Shown one piece after another: positions 15,519 through 25,962 of a stretch of 26,848 nt of DNA; positions within the stretch are counted from its first letter, which is position 1, and each line of letters begins with the position of its first letter. Source of the DNA: CAZPGL01 sp964586175 (lineage in GTDB: Bacteria > Actinomycetota > Acidimicrobiia > Acidimicrobiales > MedAcidi-G1). The stretch covers positions 1 to 26,848 of the forward strand of contig CAZPGL010000028.1 in the NCBI GenBank assembly GCA_964586175.1, written 5' to 3'. The translations under genes were made by a program, and so were the position numbers. The notes below the pieces were generated by a model that was not told the DNA's origin, did no database searches, and saw only the letters and a list, made by a program, of their open reading frames with translations.

Positions 15519-16679
15519 ATGGATTTCGCCCTCACCGACGAGCAGGAGATGATCGTCGACACCGTCCGCATGTTCGTCGACCGCGAGTTGGTCCCCCACG
15601 AAGCCGAGGTCGAGCGCCTCGGCGACGTGCCGGCCGAGCTCGAGGCGGCGATCCGTGACAAGGCGCTGGTGGCCGGCATCTACGCCGCGAACATGCCGGC
15701 CGAACTGGGCGGCGGCGGCCTCGACAACCTGACGATGGCCATGGTCGACCGGGCCTTCGGGTGGACCGGCTACGCACTGCAGTACATCGTGGCCCGGCCG
15801 TCCAACATCCTGCAGGCCTGCCGGGGCGACCAGATCGACGAGTACCTGCTGCCGACCATCCGGGGCGAGCGGGTCGACTGCCTGGCCATGAGCGAACCCG
15901 ACGCCGGATCCGACGTCCGGGGTATGACCTGCCGGGCCGAGCGCGACGGCGACGACTACGTGATCACCGGCACCAAGCACTTCATCAGCCACGCCGACAT
16001 TGCCGACTACACCATCCTCTTCGCGGCGACCGGCCAGGAGGACACGCCCCGGGGCCCGAAGAAGCTCATCACCTCGTTCCTCGTCGACCACGACACCCCG
16101 GGACTCGAGGTGGCGCCGGGCTACAACTGCGTGTCGAACCGGGGTTACCACAACATGATCCTCAACTTCGACGGGGCCAGGGTGCCGGCCTCGAAGGTGC
16201 TCGGCGAGGAGCATCGGGGGTTCGACGTGGCCAACGAGTGGCTGGGAGCCACCCGCCTCCAGGTGGCCGCGGTGTGCCTCGGCCGGGCCGACCGGGCCCT
16301 GTCGGTGGCCCTCGACTGGGCGGCCGAGCGGGAGCAGTTCGGCCAGCCGATCGGCAAGTTCCAGGGCGTGTCGTTCAAGCTGGCCGACATGCGCACCCGG
16401 CTCCTCGAAGCCGAGCTCATGACCTACCGGGCGGCCTGGCTGATGGACCGGGGCGAGATGGCCGACGGCGACGCCGCCATGGCCAAGCTGTCGGCCACCG
16501 AGATGCTGCAATTCGTGTCCGACGAGGCCATCCAGATCCTCGGTGGCATGGGGTTGATGGACGAACTGCCCCTGGAGCGCATCTGGCGCGATGCCCGGGT
16601 CGACCGGATCTGGGACGGCACCAGCGAGATCCAACGCCACATCGTGAGCCGTGAGATGCTGCGGCCCCTGGGTGCCTGA
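15519..16679 (+). CDS. Acyl-CoA dehydrogenase, candidate gamma-butyrobetainyl-CoA dehydrogenase/crotonobetainyl-CoA reductase
   Basis: A 386-residue acyl-CoA dehydrogenase of normal length with all domains: helical N-terminus, beta domain with CLAMSEPDAGSDV and ITGTKHFIS (FAD and substrate contacts), and helical C-terminus with RVQFG-type EREQFGQPIGKFQ and ILGGMGLMDELPLERIWRDARVDRI. At the usual catalytic base (Glu of the YEGT motif) this protein has Asp366 in IWDGTSE. E. coli CaiA (crotonobetainyl-CoA reductase) also lacks Glu there. It begins 39 bases after lcdH, with GGGAG before ATG, and is followed by a CoA ligase and caiD. In the oxidative direction it would turn gamma-butyrobetainyl-CoA into crotonobetainyl-CoA and pass electrons to ETF. 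The substrate is inferred from the operon. Confidence 0.88.
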   Translation: MDFALTDEQEMIVDTVRMFVDRELVPHEAEVERLGDVPAELEAAIRDKALVAGIYAANMPAELGGGGLDNLTMAMVDRAFGWTGYALQYIVARPSNILQACRGDQIDEYLLPTIRGERVDCLAMSEPDAGSDVRGMTCRAERDGDDYVITGTKHFISHADIADYTILFAATGQEDTPRGPKKLITSFLVDHDTPGLEVAPGYNCVSNRGYHNMILNFDGARVPASKVLGEEHRGFDVANEWLGATRLQVAAVCLGRADRALSVALDWAAEREQFGQPIGKFQGVSFKLADMRTRLLEAELMTYRAAWLMDRGEMADGDAAMAKLSATEMLQFVSDEAIQILGGMGLMDELPLERIWRDARVDRIWDGTSEIQRHIVSREMLRPLGA

Positions 16680-16692
16680 TCGGACCCGTCCG

Positions 16693-18729
16693 GTGACCGG
16701 CCCCCAGCGCCCTCTTCGCCTCCAGCGCCTCCAACGGCTGTTGGCCCCCCGGTCGATGGCCTTCGTCGGTGGTCGCCCGGCCGAGGTGGCCATCGAGCAG
16801 TGTCGGCGCCTCGGGTTCGACGGCGATCTTTGGCCCGTCCACCCCACCCGTGACGAGGTTGCCGGCCTGCCCACCGTGCCCACCGTCGACGACCTGCCGG
16901 GAGTCCCCGACGCCGTCCTCGTCGCCGTCAACCGGAACGCCGCGGTCGATGTCGTGGCTCGGCTGGCCGCAATGGGTGCCGGTGCAGCGGTCTGCCACGC
17001 CTCGGGCTACGCCGAGATCGACGTCCCGGGCCGTGACCTGCAGGCCGAGCTGGTTGCCGCGGCGGGTGACATGCCCGTCGTCGGCCCCAATTGCTACGGC
17101 ACCATCGCCGCCACCGTCGGGGCCGCCCTGTGGCCCGACCAGCAGGGGCTGTCCCGAGTCGATCGGGGGGTGGCCCTCATCACCCAGAGTGGCAACATCG
17201 GCGTCAACCTCTCCATGCAGACCCGGCCGATGGACGTCAGCCACCTCCTGACCCTCGGGAACCAGGCGGTGGTCGGCGTCGAGGACTGCATGGAGGTCCT
17301 CGTCGACGATCCAGCGGTGACGGGTGTCGGCCTCCACATCGAGGCGCTGCACGACGTCGAACGGTTCTCCGAGGCCTGCCACAGGGCGGCGACACTGGGT
17401 ATCCCCGTCGTCGCCCTCAAGACCGGGGCGTCCGACCAGGGTGCCCGCATCGCCGTGTCGCACACCGGGTCGCTGGTCGGCAGCGACGCCGCCTACGACG
17501 CCCTGTTCCGCCGGCTGGGCGTCCATCGGGTCACCTCGGTGCCCGAGCTGCTCGACACCTTGTTCCTGCTCGAGCGGTTGGGGCCGCTGCCCGGAGACCG
17601 GATCGTCAGCCTGAGCTGCTCGGGTGGCGAGGCCTCGGTGGTGGCCGACCGGGCTGCGGCCCACGGGGTGGTGTTTCCCGACTTCACCGACGACCACCGC
17701 CGCCGGGTGTCCGGAAGCTTCTCCACGCTCGTCTCGGTGTCGAACCCGTTCGACTACCACACCTTCGAGTGGGGCGACGAGGAGCGCCTCACCACCGGCT
17801 TCACCGCGGCCCTCGACGGACCGTTCGACGCCGCGCTGTTGGTGCTCGACTTCCCCCAGGATGGCCTGGACGACAGCGGCTGGTGGCCCACGCTGCGGGC
17901 GTTCGGTGCGGCCCGTCGGGCATCGGGCACACCGGGGGTCGTGGCGGCGTCGATGGCCGAGAACCTGTCGCCCGCAGTCGAGGCGGCGGCGGTGGCCGAG
18001 GATCTGGTGCCGGTCCGGGGTATCGACGCCGCGCTCGCCGGGCTCGGTGCGGCGGTGCGCTGGGGTCGACGGGCGCCCGGCCCGGTGACGCCGGCCGTGG
18101 CGGTCACCGGGCCCACCATCGAGGTCATGGAGGCGGAGGCCAAGCGGCTGCTGGCCGACGCCGGCGTACCCGTCGCCGACGGTGCCGTCGTGGCGGCCGC
18201 CGATGCCGCGGACGCCGCCGACCGGCTCGGCTACCCCGTGGTGGCCAAGACCACCGGCACCGCCCATAAGACCGAGGTCGGCGGGGTGGCGTTGGGCCTG
18301 ACCGACCGCGCTGCGGTCGACGCCGCGGTGGCGGCCTGGGCCGGGCCCGTCCTGATCGAACGCCAGGTCGACGACGCCGTGGCCGAACTGCTGGTGGCGG
18401 TGCGGCGCGAACCGCCGGTGGGTTGGCTGCTGACCCTGGGCGCCGGAGGCACGCTCGTCGAGGTCATCGCCGACACCGCCAACCTGGTCCTGCCGGTCGG
18501 CGACGACGAGGTCCGCGAGGCGCTGGCCGGGTTGGCCATCGCCCCGTTGCTCGACGGCGACCGTGGTCGACCGGCGGCCGACATCGAGGCCATCATCGGG
18601 GTCGTGCGCCGACTCCAGACCATGGTCGACCGATGCCCCTGGCTCGTCGAGCTCGAGATCAACCCGCTGCTGGCCACCCCTGACGGGGCGGTGGCCGTCG
18701 ACGCCCTGGCGGCACTGGAGGCCACCTGA
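16693..18729 (+). CDS. NDP-forming acyl-CoA synthetase (acetate-CoA ligase family)
   Basis: About 678 residues in the order CoA-binding domain (about 15-130, LAPRSMAFVGG), two succinyl-CoA-ligase-like domains (about 140-430, VGPNCYGTI, ITQSGNIG, KTGASDQGARIAVSHTG) and an ATP-grasp domain (about 465-678, VAKTTGTAHKTEVGGVALGL). His257 in SHTGSLVGSDAAYDALF is the phosphohistidine position. The family makes acyl-CoA from acid, CoA and ATP with ADP and phosphate as products. The start is uncertain: the frame is open from ATG 16651, inside the upstream gene; GTG 16672 or GTG 16693 are more likely. In this operon it could activate gamma-butyrobetaine, crotonobetaine or carnitine, replacing CaiC/CaiB, neither of which is present. 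The DMSP lyase DddX is a member of this superfamily, so another onium acid is possible. Confidence 0.85.
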   Translation: MTGPQRPLRLQRLQRLLAPRSMAFVGGRPAEVAIEQCRRLGFDGDLWPVHPTRDEVAGLPTVPTVDDLPGVPDAVLVAVNRNAAVDVVARLAAMGAGAAVCHASGYAEIDVPGRDLQAELVAAAGDMPVVGPNCYGTIAATVGAALWPDQQGLSRVDRGVALITQSGNIGVNLSMQTRPMDVSHLLTLGNQAVVGVEDCMEVLVDDPAVTGVGLHIEALHDVERFSEACHRAATLGIPVVALKTGASDQGARIAVSHTGSLVGSDAAYDALFRRLGVHRVTSVPELLDTLFLLERLGPLPGDRIVSLSCSGGEASVVADRAAAHGVVFPDFTDDHRRRVSGSFSTLVSVSNPFDYHTFEWGDEERLTTGFTAALDGPFDAALLVLDFPQDGLDDSGWWPTLRAFGAARRASGTPGVVAASMAENLSPAVEAAAVAEDLVPVRGIDAALAGLGAAVRWGRRAPGPVTPAVAVTGPTIEVMEAEAKRLLADAGVPVADGAVVAAADAADAADRLGYPVVAKTTGTAHKTEVGGVALGLTDRAAVDAAVAAWAGPVLIERQVDDAVAELLVAVRREPPVGWLLTLGAGGTLVEVIADTANLVLPVGDDEVREALAGLAIAPLLDGDRGRPAADIEAIIGVVRRLQTMVDRCPWLVELEINPLLATPDGAVAVDALAALEAT

Positions 18730-19523
18730 TGCCCGAATCCCCGACCGGACCACTCCACGTCGAACGCCGGGGACCGGTGCTTGAGGTGGTGATCGACCGC
18801 CCCAAGGCCAATGCCATCGACGCGGCCACCAGCCGCCTGATGGGGGAGGTGTTCGCCGGTTTCCGCGACGACCCCGACCTCCGCGTGGCGATCCTCAGCG
18901 GTGCCGGCGAGCGGTTCTTCTCCGCCGGCTGGGACCTCGATGCGGCCGCCAGCGGCGAGGCCTTCGAGGCCGACTACGGAGTCGGCGGGTTCGGTGGTTT
19001 CTGCGAACTTCCCGACCGCGACAAGCCGGTAATCTGCGCCGTCAACGGCATGGCCGTCGGCGGTGGCTTCGAGATCGCCATGGCCGCCGACCTCGTCGTG
19101 GCCGCCGACCATGCCACCTTCTTTCTCCCCGAGGCCGGGCTGGGCATCATTCCCGACGCCGGCGCCATCCGCCTGCCGAGGCAGTTGCCAGCCGTGGTGG
19201 CCAACGAGGTGCTCTACGCCGGGCGCCGGCTCGACGCAGCCGAGGCCGAACGGTGGGGTCTGGTCAACCGTGCCGTGCCGGCCGACCGCCTGCTGGCCGA
19301 GGCCCGGGACCTGGCCGACCGGGTCGTGGCCGCCGCCCCGCTGGCCGTCGCGGCCATCATGGCCGTCGACCGGGCGACCGCCGGCCGTTCGCTCGACGAT
19401 GCGTTCGATCACCTACGGTCCGGTGATCTGTCGGCCTACGAGCGCATGCTGGCCTCCGACGACGCCGACGAAGGCCCCCGGGCGTTCACTGAGGGACGCG
19501 ACCCGCACTGGCAGGGCCGATAA
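18729..19523 (+). CDS. caiD: Crotonobetainyl-CoA hydratase (carnitinyl-CoA dehydratase)
   Basis: A 264-residue crotonase that follows E. coli CaiD closely by memory of that sequence: DRPKANAIDAATS, MGEVF, FFSAGWDL, DKPVI, GGGFE, RWGLVNR, the RSG stretch, EGPRAF and the end RDPHWQGR all have near-identical counterparts. Both catalytic glutamates are present, Glu115 in GGGFEIAMAAD and Glu135 in LPEAGLGI. CaiD adds water to crotonobetainyl-CoA to give L-carnitinyl-CoA. ATG 18729 shares one base with the stop of the CoA synthetase gene (TGATG), so translation is coupled. This gene is the best single anchor for a carnitine role of the operon. Confidence 0.93.
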   Translation: MPESPTGPLHVERRGPVLEVVIDRPKANAIDAATSRLMGEVFAGFRDDPDLRVAILSGAGERFFSAGWDLDAAASGEAFEADYGVGGFGGFCELPDRDKPVICAVNGMAVGGGFEIAMAADLVVAADHATFFLPEAGLGIIPDAGAIRLPRQLPAVVANEVLYAGRRLDAAEAERWGLVNRAVPADRLLAEARDLADRVVAAAPLAVAAIMAVDRATAGRSLDDAFDHLRSGDLSAYERMLASDDADEGPRAFTEGRDPHWQGR

Positions 19524-19559
19524 TCCACCCAGAGGAAAACGCGACGGGTCGTCCTGCGC

Positions 19560-19565
19560 TAGGTT
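19560..19565 (+). promoter_or_regulatory. Candidate -10 element (TAGGTT) before the formate dehydrogenase operon
   Basis: TAGGTT lies 72 bases before the ATG at 19638 in a 114-base gap after caiD. It belongs to the TAGSYT set. The gap also means the formate dehydrogenase genes may be transcribed separately from the carnitine operon. Confidence 0.3.
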
Positions 19566-19637
19566 TCAGGTCGCACTCCTGCCGATAGCCGACCAATGAC
19601 CGGCCCGCACCGGGTCGGACGACGAGATGGAGCACAC

Positions 19638-21537
19638 ATGGGGGAGCGTCTGACGACGCCGATGGTTCGCGACGACGGAGTGTTGCGTGAAGCGACCTGG
19701 GACGAGGCCCTGGACCGAGCCGCAGCCGGGTTCACCGCGGTCATCGACCAGCACGGTCCGAGCGCCTTCGGCATGTTCAGTTGTTCGAAGACGACCAACG
19801 AGGTGAACTACGCCGCCCAGCGTTTCGCCCGCCGGGTGGTCGGCTCGAACAACATCGACAGCTGCAACCGAACTTGACACGCTCCCAGCGTCGTCGGTCT
19901 GGCGACGGTCTTCGGAGCAGGCGGTGGAACCTCCGCGTACGTGGAGATCGAAGAGGCCGACGCCATCGTCCTGTGGGGCTCCAACGCCCGCAACGCCCAC
20001 CCCATCTTCTTCCACCACCTCCTGAAGGGCGTGCGCAACGGCGCCAAGATGTGGGCGGTCGACCCCCGGCGCACCGCGTCGGCCAAGTTCGCCGACGTCT
20101 GGCTGGGCCTCGACGTCGGGACCGACATCGCCCTGGCCAACGGGGTGGCCCGGGAGATCATCGCCGCCGGGCTCACCAACGACGAGTTCATCGAGCACGC
20201 CACGACCGGCTACGAGGAGTTCGTCGCCCACGTCGAGCCCTGGACCCTCGAACGTACCTCCGAGGTCACCGGCGTCCCGGCCGAGGCCATCCGCGACCTG
20301 GCCCACGGGTACGCCTCGGCCCCCAAGGCCCAGATCGCCTGGACCCTCGGCATCACCGAGCACCACACGGGGGTCGACAACGTCCAGGTCCTCTGCAACC
20401 TGTCGCTGCTCACCGGCCACGTCGGCCGCTGGGGCTCCGGCCTCGTACCGCTGCGCGGGCAGAACAACGTGCAGGGCGGCGGCGACATGGGGGCGCTCCC
20501 CAACAAGCTCACCGGCTTCCAGGACGTCGAGGACGACGAGATCCGGGCCAAGTTCGAAGCGGCATGGGACTGCACCATCCCGCCGTCCAACGGCTGGAAC
20601 CTCACCCAGATGTTCGAGGCCATGGCGACCGACGAGCTCAAGGCGGTCTGGGTGATCGGTGAGAACCCGGCCGACTCGGAAGCCGACGTCAACCACGCCC
20701 GGGCCATGCTCGACCGGCTCGACTGCCTCGTCGTGCAGGACGTGTTCATGACCCGCACCGCCCAGATGGCCGACGTCGTGTTCCCGGCCGCCCTCGGTTG
20801 GGCCGAATCCGACGGCACGGCCACCAACAGCGAACGCCGCGTCCAGCGCATGCGGGCCGCTGTCCCGCCGCCCGGTCAGGCCCGCCAGGAGGTCGAGATC
20901 ATCAACGACATGGCGGCCCGGATGGGTGACTCCACATGGGGTCAGCCGACCCCCCACGAGCTCTGGGAGGAGTTGCGCACCGTGTCTCCGATGCATGGCG
21001 GCATGTCGTGGGAGCGGCTCGAGGCCGAGGGGGGCATCCAGTGGCCCTGTCCCGACGAGGACCACCCCGGCAGCTCGTTCCTCCACGGACGTCTCTGGGA
21101 ACGTCCGATCGGTGGCCGCCGGGCACCCTTCTCGTGCCTCGACGACCGGCCGCCGGTCGACGAGCTGACCGACGAGTTTCCGCTGCGCCTTACCACGGTC
21201 CGAGCGTTGGACTCGTACAACACCGGCGTGCAGACCGACAAGTTCCAGTCGCCGATCCGCTCTGGTGAGGCGCTCGAGCTGTCTCCGGCCGACGCCGCCG
21301 ACCTCGGCGTCGTCGCCGGTGAGCGGGTGATGGTGTCGTCCCGCCGGGGGTCCATCGAGATGACCGTCGGCATCGACGAGGGTCTGGCCGTAGGGCTGTG
21401 CTGGACGACCTTCCACTTCCCGGAGACCACCGACATCAACCAGATCACCAGCGACGCCGTCGACCCCAAGTCGGGCACCGCCGAGTTCAAGGCGGCGGCC
21501 ATCCGCGTCGACCGCATCCCCGAGCGGGCGGGCACCG

Positions 21538-21545
<8 letters not shown>
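19638..21545 (+). CDS. fdhA: Selenocysteine formate dehydrogenase catalytic subunit lacking its N-terminal [4Fe-4S] domain
   Basis: Read through one in-frame TGA (19875-19877) as selenocysteine, this is a 635-residue molybdopterin oxidoreductase. The active site is SCNRT-Sec-HAPSVVGL, with Sec80 and His81; Arg273 in PLRGQNNVQG matches the catalytic Arg of E. coli FdhF. The molybdopterin domain fills about 5-500 and the C-terminal cofactor-binding barrel about 510-630. The protein starts at GERLTTPMVRDDG, which aligns about 60 residues into FdhF; the N-terminal CxxCxxxC domain is absent here and is found in the gene at 23337. GGAG lies 5 bases before ATG 19638; an ATG at 19596 is possible. Conventional gene finding would break it into 19638-19877 and a false start near 19941. 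It should oxidise formate to CO2, passing electrons to the diaphorase encoded next. Confidence 0.9.
19875..19907 (+). promoter_or_regulatory. Selenocysteine UGA codon with bacterial SECIS hairpin
   Basis: TGA at 19875-19877 is followed, after an 18-base interval, by a GGTCT loop. The stem is CGTCG (19889-19893), a bulged T (19894) and C19895, closed by G19902 and CGACG (19903-19907), with loop GGTCTG (19896-19901). By memory of E. coli fdhF, the interval, the bulged U and the GGUCU loop are the same. These are the parts recognised by SelB. Confidence 0.82.
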
Positions 21546-23336
<1,791 letters not shown>

Positions 23337-23340
<4 letters not shown>

Positions 23341-24212
23341 ACGGCGCGACGAACGAGGTCCCGGTCGGCGACCCCCGCCCTCTGGTCGAGCTGACCATCG
23401 ACGGCAGGGCGGTCAAGGTGCCCGAGGGGTCCACCATCCTTGACGCCTGCCGGCGGGAAGGCATTGACACCCCCACCCTGTGCTGGGCCGAGAACCTGAC
23501 CCCGGTCAACGTGTGCCGGGTCTGCGTCGTCGAGGTCGAGGGTTCCCGGGTCCTCGTCCCGTCGTGTTCGCGCCCCGCCGAGGACGGCATGGTGGTCGAT
23601 ACGGACAGCGAACGGGTCCGCACCAGTCGGCGCATGGTCTACGAGTTGCTGGCCTCGTCGGTGGAGATGGACCGGGCCGACCCGTCGGTGGCGGCCTGGA
23701 TGGACCATTACGGCGCCGACCCGTCCCGCATGGGTGACCGGGACGAGATCGCCACCGTCGCCCAGCCGGCCAAGGTCCAGGACGAGCTCTACGTCCGCGA
23801 CTACGAGCGCTGCATCCTGTGTTACAAGTGCGTCGAGGCGTGCGGCGAGGACGCCCAGCACACGTTCGCCATCGCCACCGCCGGCCGGGGCTTCGACGCC
23901 CACATCTCGACCGAGTTCGACGTGACCCTGCCCGACTCGGCCTGCGTCTATTGCGGCAACTGCATCGGCGTGTGCCCGACCGGGGCCCTGGTGTTCAAGA
24001 CCGAACACGACATGCGCACCGAAGGCTCGTGGCGCGAGGAGGACCAGACGGTGACCACCACCGTGTGTTCATTCTGCGGCGTTGGCTGCAACCTGGAGCT
24101 CCACGTCCAGGACGAGCGCATCGTCAAGGTGACGTCGCCGGCTGACCACTCGGTGACCTCGGGCCACCTGTGCGTGAAGGGCCGGTTCGGCTGGGAGCAC
24201 GCCCAGGCCTGA
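23337..24212 (+). CDS. Formate dehydrogenase iron-sulfur protein carrying the missing [4Fe-4S] domain of the catalytic subunit
   Basis: A 291-residue protein with four cluster sites in order. A [2Fe-2S] ferredoxin domain (about 15-85) has Cys49, Cys60, Cys63 and Cys77. Two ferredoxin-type sites follow: Cys159/162/165/169 and Cys203/206/209/213 (the last Cys of each is followed by G or P). The C-terminus (about 240-291) is the molybdopterin-enzyme [4Fe-4S] domain, with Cys244, Cys247, Cys251, Cys279 and the bridging Lys281 in LCVKGRFGW. In usual FdhA/FdsA proteins this order continues directly into the molybdopterin domain, but here a stop follows at GWEHAQA. It must dock on the protein from 19638 to complete the electron path from the metal site. 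The gene shares ATGA with the preceding stop. Confidence 0.9.
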
Positions 24213-24218
24213 GGCCTG
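24204..24218. terminator. Tight hairpin across the stop codon at the end of the formate dehydrogenase operon
   Basis: CAGGCC and GGCCTG flank TGA, the stop codon itself, as a perfect 6-bp stem. A direct repeat GCCGCCGG (24218-24225 and 24232-24239) follows. It lies between two converging genes and may be a terminator; no T-tract is present. Confidence 0.3.
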
Positions 24219-24228
24219 CCGCCGGTGC

Positions 24229-24861
24229 TCAGCCGCCGGCCGTGACCAGCACGACGACCCAGCCGCCGATGTCGGCGCCCGGCAGGTGGTCACCGTGTTC
24301 CCGGAACTCCACGGTGGCCAGGCCGTCGGCCTTGATGGCGTCCAGCTCGGCCGGGAACCCGCCCTCGTCCCAGAAGTGGTCGTTGAGCCCGACCACCACC
24401 GCGCCTCCTGGACGCACCACCCGCAGCACCTCGCGCAGCGTGGCCGGTTCCAGGTGCCCGAACGAGAACACCCCGACTGCCGCCGCCGCGGCGTAGGAGC
24501 CACGGTCGGCGTCCAGACCGGCGTTGAGGTCGGCCTCGAACAGCCGCCGGTAGACGCCCGTGTCGCGGGCCCGGTCCAGCATCGCCGGCGACAGGTCGCA
24601 GCCGTCCAGGTCGGCGAAGCCGGCGTCCCGCAACGCCACGCCCGACAGGCCGCTGCCGCACCCCACGTCGAGGACCGGACCGCCGATCGGGCCGCCGCCG
24701 AGGATGCGGGCCAGGGCCGCAGCACACCGTTCGGGCTGGGCGTAGCCGTTGTCGCCGGCGACCTCCTCGTCGTAGGTGGCCGCCCACGCCTCGTAGTGGT
24801 CTCGGGTCTGGTCGGCGGTTTCGAGACCGTAGGCACGGTCGAGGAACGTCTCGTCGGGCAT
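24229..24861 (-). CDS. SAM-dependent class I methyltransferase
   Basis: A 210-residue class I methyltransferase. Motif I is VLDVGCGSGLSG, the acidic end of strand 2 is LDGCDLSPAMLDRAR, and a later strand has VVRPGGAVVVGLNDHFW. The N-terminus AYGLETADQTRDHYEAWAATYDEEV is typical of small-molecule methyltransferases of the Mettl27/WBSCR27 type. ATG 24861 follows CGGAGG by 7 bases; the frame remains open far upstream, but that part is antisense to the desaturase gene. It converges on the formate dehydrogenase operon and is divergent from the desaturase gene. The substrate is unknown. Confidence 0.88.
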   Translation of the reverse strand: MPDETFLDRAYGLETADQTRDHYEAWAATYDEEVAGDNGYAQPERCAAALARILGGGPIGGPVLDVGCGSGLSGVALRDAGFADLDGCDLSPAMLDRARDTGVYRRLFEADLNAGLDADRGSYAAAAAVGVFSFGHLEPATLREVLRVVRPGGAVVVGLNDHFWDEGGFPAELDAIKADGLATVEFREHGDHLPGADIGGWVVVLVTAGG

Positions 24862-24951
24862 GGTGTAGCCTCCGGTGGGGCGGACGACGTTCCCGACGGT
24901 AGCCGCAGGGCCCGCGACGTGGGTTGGCGGCCGTTTCCCCGGGAATGGGCG

Positions 24952-24957
24952 TAGCCT
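24952..24957 (+). promoter_or_regulatory. Candidate -10 element (TAGCCT) before the desaturase gene
   Basis: TAGCCT, 48 bases before GTG 25006. A small palindrome TTCCCCGGGAA (24935-24945) lies just upstream of it and CCGGT/ACCGG (24967-24980) just downstream. No clear -35. Confidence 0.3.
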
Positions 24958-25005
24958 GATGTCCAGCCGGTGTCCACCGGTCGATTCCATCTGGAACGGA
25001 GTGCA

Positions 25006-25920
25006 GTGACCGTCGCCGCTGAAGCCATCGAGCTGATCGAGGCCGTCGAGCCTCAGATCCAGCAACTGATGGACGACCACCGTGCACGGCGGGAGCACTG
25101 GTACGCCCACGAGGTGGTGCCCTGGGAGCAGGGCCGCAACTACCGCGCCGAGCCGTGGGACGAGTCCCACGCCACCCTGGCCCCCGAGGTTCGCACGGCG
25201 CTGCAGTTGAACCTGCTCACCGAAGACAACCTGCCCTACTACCACGCCAAGATCGCCAGTTCGTTTGCCGAAGACTCCGCCATGGCCGAATGGTCCCGGC
25301 TGTGGACCGCCGAAGAGGGCCAGCACTCCATCGCCATCCGCGACTACCTGTTGACCTCCCGCAACTGCGACCCGGCCCAACTCGAGGACGAGCGGGTGGC
25401 CACCGTCACCAAGGGGTGGCGCTACGACTCGTCGTGCCCCATCGAGGTGTTCACCTACACGTCGGCCCAGGAGTTGGCGACCCGTATCAGCCATCGCAAC
25501 GCCGGCATCAAGGCCGACTGCCCGGTCGCCAAAGAGGTCATGACCCGCGTGGCCGTCGACGAGAACCACCACTTCATGTTCTACCGGGGCGTCACCACCG
25601 CCATGTTGAAGGAGGCCCCGTCGCTCGTGCTGCGGGCCATTCACAACGCGGTCAGCGACTTCCAGATGCCCGGCACCGGCATCCCCAACTTCCGCCGCCG
25701 GGCTGTCGAGATCGCCCGGCTGGGTGTCTACAACCTGCGCATCCACGCCGAACAGGTCGTCGAACCGCTGCTGCGCCACTGGAAGATCGACACCATCGGC
25801 GGTCTCGACGCGGTCGGGGCCGAGGCCCAGGAGCGCATCATGGCCATCCCGACGGCGCTCAAGGCCCAGGCCGAGGCCTTCGAGGAGCGCATCTCACGCC
25901 GTCGCGGCAGCCCCGCCTAG
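25006..25920 (+). CDS. Acyl-ACP desaturase family diiron protein
   Basis: About 304 residues, mostly helical, with the diiron ligand set of the fatty acid desaturase type 2 family: Glu73 (LTEDNLPYYH), Glu104 and His107 (EEGQHSIAIRDYL), Glu156 (SAQELATR) and Glu186/His189 (DENHHFMFYRG). The patterns resemble mycobacterial DesA proteins. Such enzymes introduce a double bond in acyl-ACP using O2 and ferredoxin. GTG 25006 is preferred, as GGAA/GGAG lie 4-9 bases upstream; GTG 24970 is an alternative that would add 12 residues. It stands alone, divergent from the methyltransferase gene, and has no visible link to the carnitine or formate genes. Confidence 0.88.
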   Translation: MTVAAEAIELIEAVEPQIQQLMDDHRARREHWYAHEVVPWEQGRNYRAEPWDESHATLAPEVRTALQLNLLTEDNLPYYHAKIASSFAEDSAMAEWSRLWTAEEGQHSIAIRDYLLTSRNCDPAQLEDERVATVTKGWRYDSSCPIEVFTYTSAQELATRISHRNAGIKADCPVAKEVMTRVAVDENHHFMFYRGVTTAMLKEAPSLVLRAIHNAVSDFQMPGTGIPNFRRRAVEIARLGVYNLRIHAEQVVEPLLRHWKIDTIGGLDAVGAEAQERIMAIPTALKAQAEAFEERISRRRGSPA

Positions 25921-25962
25921 GCGTAGTCCTCGACGGGTTCCGGCGGTGTTCCGTTGGCCCGG

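Noticed and set aside
13956..16931. A 991-codon open frame on the minus strand, and similar ones opposite other genes (for example 16417-18753 and 19566-21629).
   Set aside because: They lie antisense to genes with clear motifs, show repetitive His/Gly/Arg/Val-rich composition with no domain, and are expected in GC-rich DNA where the opposite frame lacks stops.
19524..19637. A hidden N-terminal [4Fe-4S] domain upstream of the formate dehydrogenase gene in another frame.
   Set aside because: No CxxCxxxC pattern is seen in the 114-base gap and it is too short for the domain; the domain is found instead at the end of the 23337-24212 gene.
19638..19940. Formate dehydrogenase as a pseudogene broken by a nonsense TGA.
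   Set aside because: The TGA is exactly at the known selenocysteine position, the frame continues intact for 555 codons, and a SECIS-like hairpin follows at the correct distance.
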